64,000 bases of DNA from Elusimicrobiota bacterium. GTDB taxonomy: Bacteria; Elusimicrobiota; Elusimicrobia; UBA1565; UBA9628. The stretch spans positions 335 to 64,334 of the forward strand of contig PLZD01000041.1 in NCBI GenBank assembly GCA_003151975.1, written 5' to 3'. The position numbers and the translations under genes are program-made. Every line of letters starts with the position of its first letter. Within the stretch, counting starts at the first letter, position 1. The notes beneath the pieces are model-generated. The model was not told the origin of the DNA and did no database searches. It was given only the letters and a program-made list of their open reading frames with translations. Of this stretch, positions 60,161 to 64,000 are shown piece by piece.

Positions 60161-60556
60161 ATGGCCAAGATTCTGATCGTCGACGACGAGCCCGCCGTGG
60201 TCCAGCTCATGTGCTTCATCCTGGAGCGGGTCGGCCACACCGTCACTCAGGCGTTCAACGGCCAGGAGGCATTAAAAGTCCTCGGCGTCGCGCCGGTAAA
60301 CCCCGAGGCGCCCCTGCCGGACCTCATCCTGCTCGACGTGATGATGCCCATCGTGGACGGCTACACGGTCGCCATCACGCTCAAGAACGACCCGCGCGCA
60401 AGCGTGGTGCCCCTGCTCGTGATCACGGCCAAGTCCGACATGCGCAACATGTTCAGCGCCTTGCCCAACGTGAAGGCTTTCTTCAACAAACCCTTCGATC
60501 CCAAAAGCCTGCGCGAGGCGGTCGCCAAGATCGTCGCGGCTCAGCCTCCGGCATGA
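60161..60556 (+). CDS. Stand-alone CheY-like response regulator, copy 3
   Basis: 131 aa, closely related to copy 1: ILIVDDEP, the shared insert (LGVAPVNPEAPLPD), phospho-acceptor in LILLDVMMP, VITAKSD and FFNKPFDPK. Receiver only. Opens the last sub-operon; ATGA overlap with the PAP2-like gene. Confidence 0.88.
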   Translation: MAKILIVDDEPAVVQLMCFILERVGHTVTQAFNGQEALKVLGVAPVNPEAPLPDLILLDVMMPIVDGYTVAITLKNDPRASVVPLLVITAKSDMRNMFSALPNVKAFFNKPFDPKSLREAVAKIVAAQPPA

Positions 60557-61350
60557 CCCCTCCCCGACGAGGCAAGGAGCTCGAGAATCAGATCGAGCTG
60601 CTGGAAAAACGCTTCCGCGACTCCGCCGAAGAGCTCAAGGACGTACGCCTGAAGATGCTTCAGCTTACTCAGGAGGAGCTCGAGGAGATCAAGGACGAGT
60701 GGCACGGCGTCCATTACAAGTGGTGGGTGATCACGCTCTCGGGCGTGCTGGCCCTGCTGATGTTCTCCTACTTCTTCTACACCAAGCTCGGCTGGGTCGC
60801 CGACCAGCGCCAGCTCCCTACGGGCTCGGATTGGCTGCTGCGGCGCCTGCCCGTCGTCGACGTCCTGCCGATACTCTCTTGGGGATTCTTCGCCCTGCAC
60901 ATCTTCGCGGTCGGCGCCGCCGTCCTCTACTACCCGCGGCGCATGCCGTTCCTGATGTTCATGCTGAGCACCTATCTCATCATCCGCGCGCTCTTCGTGT
61001 TCCTTTCGCCGATCGGCGCGCCCGTCGGTATCGTCGACATGCGCCAGTTCGACTTCATCTTCGCCAAGATCATGGGGACCTGGACCTTCAACAACGAGTT
61101 TATTTTTTCGGGCCACACGGGCATCCCGTTTCTTTTTTACTTATTCTTCGAGACGCGCGGTCTCAAGACGGTGATGATGCTGGGCTCGATCACGATGGCC
61201 GTGTGCGTGCTGCTCTCGCACAACCACTACACCGTCGACGTGCTCGCGGGCTATCTCGTCTCGTATTCGATCTACGCGCTCTCCGAAAAACTTTATTACG
61301 GCTGGATCAGGCCGCTGTTCCAAGTCGGCCACTCCTCAGTACGCTACTGA
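60553..61350 (+). CDS. PAP2-like / sphingomyelin-synthase-like membrane protein
   Basis: 265 aa. N-terminal coiled coil (residues ~8-45), then six membrane helices. EFIFSGHTGIPF and LLSHNHYTVDVLAGYLVSY carry the His/Asp residues of the PAP2_C (sphingomyelin synthase) family, which transfers phospho-head-groups between lipids. Could recycle the polyprenyl carrier or attach a phospho-group to the polysaccharide. Last gene of the cluster. Confidence 0.78.
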   Translation: MTPPRRGKELENQIELLEKRFRDSAEELKDVRLKMLQLTQEELEEIKDEWHGVHYKWWVITLSGVLALLMFSYFFYTKLGWVADQRQLPTGSDWLLRRLPVVDVLPILSWGFFALHIFAVGAAVLYYPRRMPFLMFMLSTYLIIRALFVFLSPIGAPVGIVDMRQFDFIFAKIMGTWTFNNEFIFSGHTGIPFLFYLFFETRGLKTVMMLGSITMAVCVLLSHNHYTVDVLAGYLVSYSIYALSEKLYYGWIRPLFQVGHSSVRY

Positions 61351-61397
61351 TGCAGCGAACTCCTCGACAGTCTTTTTTATAGTGCATCGCCCGGCCC

Positions 61398-61425
61398 TTG
61401 ACAATTCAAGGGGGCCTGCTATACT
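61398..61425 (+). promoter_or_regulatory. Strong sigma-70 promoter not followed by a protein gene
   Basis: Consensus TTGACA (61398-61403), 16-nt spacer and TATACT (61420-61425) preceded by TG (extended -10). The downstream sequence has no convincing ORF. Confidence 0.7.
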
Positions 61426-61431
61426 TTGAAT

Positions 61432-61626
61432 AGTCACGGAGGAACGCGCGAGAAAAGCGCGAAAACCAAAGTGGCTTTTTTATTTTAGAGAAAACGAATC
61501 TTATGATACCGAGAAGAGACTTATTAATCTCACCGGCCCTACCGGGCATGGGAGCGCTCATGTAAAAAGATTTCATCCGCGCGAAGGTCAAGAGCCCCAT
61601 GCTCGCCGCAAGAGCATGGGGCTCTT
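61432..61626 (+). ncRNA. Candidate non-coding RNA of ~195 nt ending in a perfect 15-bp hairpin
   Basis: From the expected start of the promoter at 61398 to the end of hairpin AAGAGCCCCATGCTC (61590-61604) / GAGCATGGGGCTCTT (61612-61626), loop GCCGCAA. Contains a small hairpin CGCGC/GCGCG near 61445 and a T-run near 61466 that may give a shorter product. I cannot match it to 6S, tmRNA, SRP or RNase P RNA. The final hairpin lacks a T-run. 61627-61735 holds nothing recognisable. Confidence 0.4.
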
Positions 61627-61735
61627 GCATTAATAAGGGTAGCGCCGTATCGAGGGGTCCAAAGATTGGCCTGTGACTGGCCGGCCTGCCGCGACGGCGG
61701 CTTGCGGGGACAGGCTCCCGCCCCCTCACAATTTC

Positions 61736-61807
61736 GCCCCGGTAGCCCAACGCAGAGGCGGCCCGCTTAAGACGGGCTTAGTGGAGGTTCGAGTCCTCCC
61801 CGGGGCA
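61736..61807 (+). tRNA. tRNA-like, anticodon TAA (Leu), short variable arm and degenerate D-loop
   Basis: 72 nt. Acceptor GCCCCGG/CCGGGGC, anticodon stem GCCCG/CGGGC with loop CTTAAGA, variable TTAGT, T-arm GGAGG TTCGAGT CCTCC. A leucine tRNA should have a long variable arm; this has 5 nt. The D-loop CAACGCAGA lacks the GG dinucleotide. CCA is not encoded, unlike the serine and glycine tRNAs here. Confidence 0.6.
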
Positions 61808-61811
61808 GTTC

Positions 61812-61882
61812 GGCCTCGTCGCGTAATGAGAGCGCGGGACTCTTCTAGAGTCCAGGTCCGGGTTCGACTCCCGGCGAGGCCT
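61812..61882 (+). tRNA. tRNA-like, anticodon TCT (Arg), degenerate D-loop
   Basis: 71 nt. Acceptor GGCCTCG/CGAGGCC, anticodon stem GGACT/AGTCC with loop CTTCTAG, T-arm CCGGG TTCGACT CCCGG. D-loop AATGAGA has no GG. Four bases separate it from the previous tRNA-like, and its end overlaps the stop of the convergent gene. CCA not encoded. Confidence 0.6.
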
Positions 61883-63524
61883 AGACTTTCGTCTTCGCCG
61901 CGTCCTGCTCGGCGACGAACTTGCCGGCGAAGCGGCTGATGACCCCCGACGCGAAGACGCGCGCGATGCCGATGAGCATCGAGAATCCCATCAGGTAGAT
62001 GAAGCCGATGCTCTTCATCGAAAGGTCCAGCGCTTCGCCGCCCTTGCCCGAGCCGAAGGCCCAGGCGATAAAGAAGCCGACGATGGGCAAACCGAGAAAA
62101 GTTCCGGTGTCGAAGTTGAGGGTCTTGCCGTCGTGGTCGGCGCGGGCGGCCTTGATGAAGAAACGCGTCGCCAGCTGGAAGAAGGAGAGCCCCAGCAGGA
62201 GCGCGACGTCGGCGAAATTCATCAGCGAACGGCCCAGAGGGATCCAGTCGAGCGCGCCGCCCAGTCGCATCAGATCGAGGCCGTTGCCGAGCATGCCGCC
62301 GAGCATCATCGCGATCGAGACGTCGTAGAGGCGCATCGCCCATTTCAACGACGGGTGCTTGGCCAGCATCGTGTCCACGCCCGAGATCGTCACCTTATGG
62401 AAGCCGAGTCCCCGCAGCGCCGCGCTCGAGAGGTCGCGCAATCGCTGCACCCAACGCCAGGACGAAGGCTTGTCGGTCATGCTCGCGCCCAGGATCGCGT
62501 CTTTATAAAAGCCGAGTCTCCCGTTGCCGAGCTGTTCGCTCGACCACTTCCACGACCACTTCCACATCGTGTGGTCGTTGGCCAGCGGCGCGCGCGCCTT
62601 GTACGCGGTAAACCAGATGAACGGCACGATGAACTCCATCATCGGCTTGCGCCACGAGGCCTCGTGGAACATCGTGAAGACGAATTTTGGGGCGAGAAAC
62701 TTCGTGCCCCAGTCGAGGCCGACGAACAAGACGACGCCCGCCAAGATCGGCAAGGCCCACTTCATGACCGTCCTGAATTTCGAGGGCGAGGGCGCGGCGG
62801 GTGCCGCGGCCTTGGGCGCGGGCAGGTCTGCCCCGCGCTTGATTTCACCGACGGCGCTTGAAGGCGCGAGCTGCTGTGAGAAAGCGTGTTCGCCGCCGAC
62901 GGTCGGGGTCCCCATCTCCTCCGGAGTCTTTCCCTTTTCCCAAGAGCGCGTTCCGTCGCCGACGATGCTCGAAATCGTCCGGCTCTTTTGCACCTCAAGC
63001 GCGGACGCCACATCGGACAGGCTCGCCTTCAAAGCTGGATTGTGCGCGGAGAGACCGCGCAGGGCGGCCGCGGCGTCCTCGAGATCGACTTCGCCGACGC
63101 GCCCCGAGTCGATCGCGTCCTGCAGACGCTTCAAGACCTCCGCGTTTTCCTTGCCCGCGGTCTGGCCGGCGGCGACCATGTACGGCTTGAACGATTCCGC
63201 GATGCGCGCGCCTGAATTAGCATCGAGGTCCTTGCCCGCCATGACCTCGGCCCAAAGCTGGGGCGGCACCTGGCCGACCAGCGCGCCGGCGGCGTAGCGG
63301 GCGGCGTTCGGGTCGAGCGTGACGATCTCGGAGGCGCCCGGCAAATTCGCGCCCGCGCCGCGCAGAAAATTCTGGAAGAGATTGGCCGTGCCGACGGTGG
63401 ATTGGCGTCCCGACACGATGGGCTCGACGGCCATCCGGCCGGCGGGCAGGCCGCCTTCGGGCATCGTGATCGCGAAAACCGGCGAGGCCAGCAAGATGAC
63501 GGAAAGCGCGATGGACTTGATCAT
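61881..63524 (-). CDS. Large secreted/membrane protein with a signal-peptidase-II-like domain
   Basis: 547 aa, signal peptide 1-18. Residues ~20-250 are a soluble, helical, alanine-rich periplasmic region. From ~260 come membrane segments resembling LspA: LDWGTKFLAP (DxxTK box), GGMLGNGLDLMRLGGALDWIP with Asp426 and NFADVALLLG with Asp439, matching the LspA motifs around the two catalytic aspartates, though their spacing (13) is shorter than usual. It may be an aspartic lipoprotein-processing protease or a derived non-enzyme. About three times the size of LspA. Confidence 0.6.
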   Translation of the reverse strand: MIKSIALSVILLASPVFAITMPEGGLPAGRMAVEPIVSGRQSTVGTANLFQNFLRGAGANLPGASEIVTLDPNAARYAAGALVGQVPPQLWAEVMAGKDLDANSGARIAESFKPYMVAAGQTAGKENAEVLKRLQDAIDSGRVGEVDLEDAAAALRGLSAHNPALKASLSDVASALEVQKSRTISSIVGDGTRSWEKGKTPEEMGTPTVGGEHAFSQQLAPSSAVGEIKRGADLPAPKAAAPAAPSPSKFRTVMKWALPILAGVVLFVGLDWGTKFLAPKFVFTMFHEASWRKPMMEFIVPFIWFTAYKARAPLANDHTMWKWSWKWSSEQLGNGRLGFYKDAILGASMTDKPSSWRWVQRLRDLSSAALRGLGFHKVTISGVDTMLAKHPSLKWAMRLYDVSIAMMLGGMLGNGLDLMRLGGALDWIPLGRSLMNFADVALLLGLSFFQLATRFFIKAARADHDGKTLNFDTGTFLGLPIVGFFIAWAFGSGKGGEALDLSMKSIGFIYLMGFSMLIGIARVFASGVISRFAGKFVAEQDAAKTKV

Positions 63525-63530
63525 GAGATT

Positions 63531-63536
63531 AGTTTA
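63531..63536 (-). promoter_or_regulatory. -10 box (TAAACT), leaderless spacing
   Basis: TAAACT on the minus strand ends 6 nt before the ATG at 63524. The flank contains repeated GGGCCT/TAGGCC elements. Confidence 0.4.
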
Positions 63537-63617
63537 GCCGCGCGGGACCGGAGGCATCAGGGCCCTTAGGCCGGGTTTAGGCGAGTAAAGGGCCTACGGG
63601 CGGATTGGCCGTAAGGC

Positions 63618-63977
63618 CTAAGGCGTGCTGCGGATCGTGATGACGGTGCGGTGCTCGTCGAGGGCGGCCGCCTCGAGGACGTAGGCGTCCTTGCTTCCTT
63701 GGATCTTGAGCGAGGACATGTCGACGATCTTGCCGAGCTCCGCTTTGAACTCGGGCTCGCGACCCGTGGCGCCGAGCAGCGCATCCAGATCCGGCGCGTA
63801 GGCGCCCGTGCGGTCGTGATAGGCGTGCTCCAGGCGCGCCACCGATTGCAGTCCGACCTGGGCGTTGGCGACCATCTGCCTCTGCGCGTAGCCCGGGGCC
63901 ACCACCAAGACGAAGAACCACATCGCGAGCATCAAGAGGCCCAGCCCCCAAGACGCGACGGTGATGGCTCCTCGCAC
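63618..63977 (-). CDS. Pilin-like or single-pass membrane protein, 5' end uncertain
   Basis: 119 aa from GTG 63977, but the frame stays open to the window edge (TRAKTGAV before it), so the true start may lie outside. One hydrophobic segment (ITVASWGLGLLMLAMWFFVLVV), then LQSVARLEHAYHDRTGAYAPDLDALL, the helix-then-domain plan of pseudopilins (cf. YYxxxGxYPxxL), without a clear prepilin cleavage site. Function unknown. Confidence 0.5.
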   Translation of the reverse strand: MRGAITVASWGLGLLMLAMWFFVLVVAPGYAQRQMVANAQVGLQSVARLEHAYHDRTGAYAPDLDALLGATGREPEFKAELGKIVDMSSLKIQGSKDAYVLEAAALDEHRTVITIRSTP

Positions 63978-64000
63978 GGCTCCGGTCTTGGCGCGCGTCT

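Noticed and set aside
61406-61750. 114-codon minus-strand frame over the candidate RNA and first tRNA-like
   Set aside because: Overlaps a tRNA-like gene and a strong opposite promoter; no recognisable domain.

Overview
The window is about 64 kb of GC-rich bacterial chromosome with very dense coding. The envelope is diderm: there is a TonB-dependent receptor with ExbB/ExbD/TonB, several outer-membrane beta-barrels, many signal peptides, a SurA-like isomerase and a type II/IV secretion ATPase with a pseudopilin. I cannot assign the organism from sequence alone. The mix of receiver-GspE fusion, secreted multi-HKD proteins, TPR/beta-barrel exopolysaccharide genes and high GC fits a free-living Elusimicrobiota-type genome, but that is a low-confidence impression. 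No integrase, transposase, phage structural gene or CRISPR array was recognised.

Layout. 1-2.6 kb: the 3' end of carB, then a probable secreted polymorphic toxin with an overlapping immunity gene. 2.7-3.6 kb: a secreted zincin-like protein. 3.6-15.9 kb: a metal (probably zinc) island on the plus strand, with two small CxxC membrane proteins, a TonB-dependent receptor, ExbB-ExbD-TonB, a CDF exporter, accessory proteins, a PAP2 phosphatase, a third CxxC protein, an outer-membrane protein, a ZnuACB-type ABC transporter and a ZIP transporter. Together these could move the metal from the outer membrane to the cytoplasm and dispose of excess. 15.9-18.8 kb: ceramidase-like protein, arsenate reductase and a secreted Sel1-caspase protein. 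18.8-20.6 kb: a duplicated tRNA-Ser 5' half brackets a two-gene nucleotidyltransferase cassette that has its own compound inverted repeats. 20.6-25.6 kb: housekeeping and signalling genes and tRNA-Gly. 25.5-36.2 kb: mainly minus strand, with an Fe-S oxidoreductase subunit and a tight operon DUF971 / beta-eliminating lyase / aldolase-dehydrogenase / histidine kinase / GlcD-GlcE fusion, which suggests lactaldehyde, lactate or glycolate metabolism.

36.2-50.2 kb: SurA-like isomerase, a secreted protein with four phospholipase D motifs, an M23-like peptidase, pseudopilin and receiver-GspE ATPase, a DUF885 peptidase, a phosphodiester glycosidase, a DMT transporter, a class III cyclase, a 2Fe-2S ferredoxin and a YgjP-type peptidase. 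50.2-61.4 kb: a ten-gene plus-strand cluster that looks like an exopolysaccharide synthesis and export system: TPR/outer-membrane barrel, TPR protein, membrane sulfatase-type transferase, HEAT-like membrane protein, family 2 glycosyltransferase, NodB-like deacetylase and a sphingomyelin-synthase-like PAP2 protein. It is divided into three sub-operons, each opened by a stand-alone CheY-like receiver. 61.4-64 kb: a strong promoter driving a possible non-coding RNA, two tRNA-like genes with degenerate D-loops, a large signal-peptidase-II-like membrane protein, and a partial pilin-like gene.

Two genome-style features recur. Many genes have a -10 box ending only 6-8 nt before the start codon, which predicts leaderless mRNAs. 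Four convergent gene pairs end on a shared 4-nt palindromic stop (CTAG or TTAA). The strongest candidates for something undescribed are the tRNA-bounded nucleotidyltransferase cassette, the receiver-led exopolysaccharide cluster, the secreted toxin/immunity pair and the tRNA-like pair.
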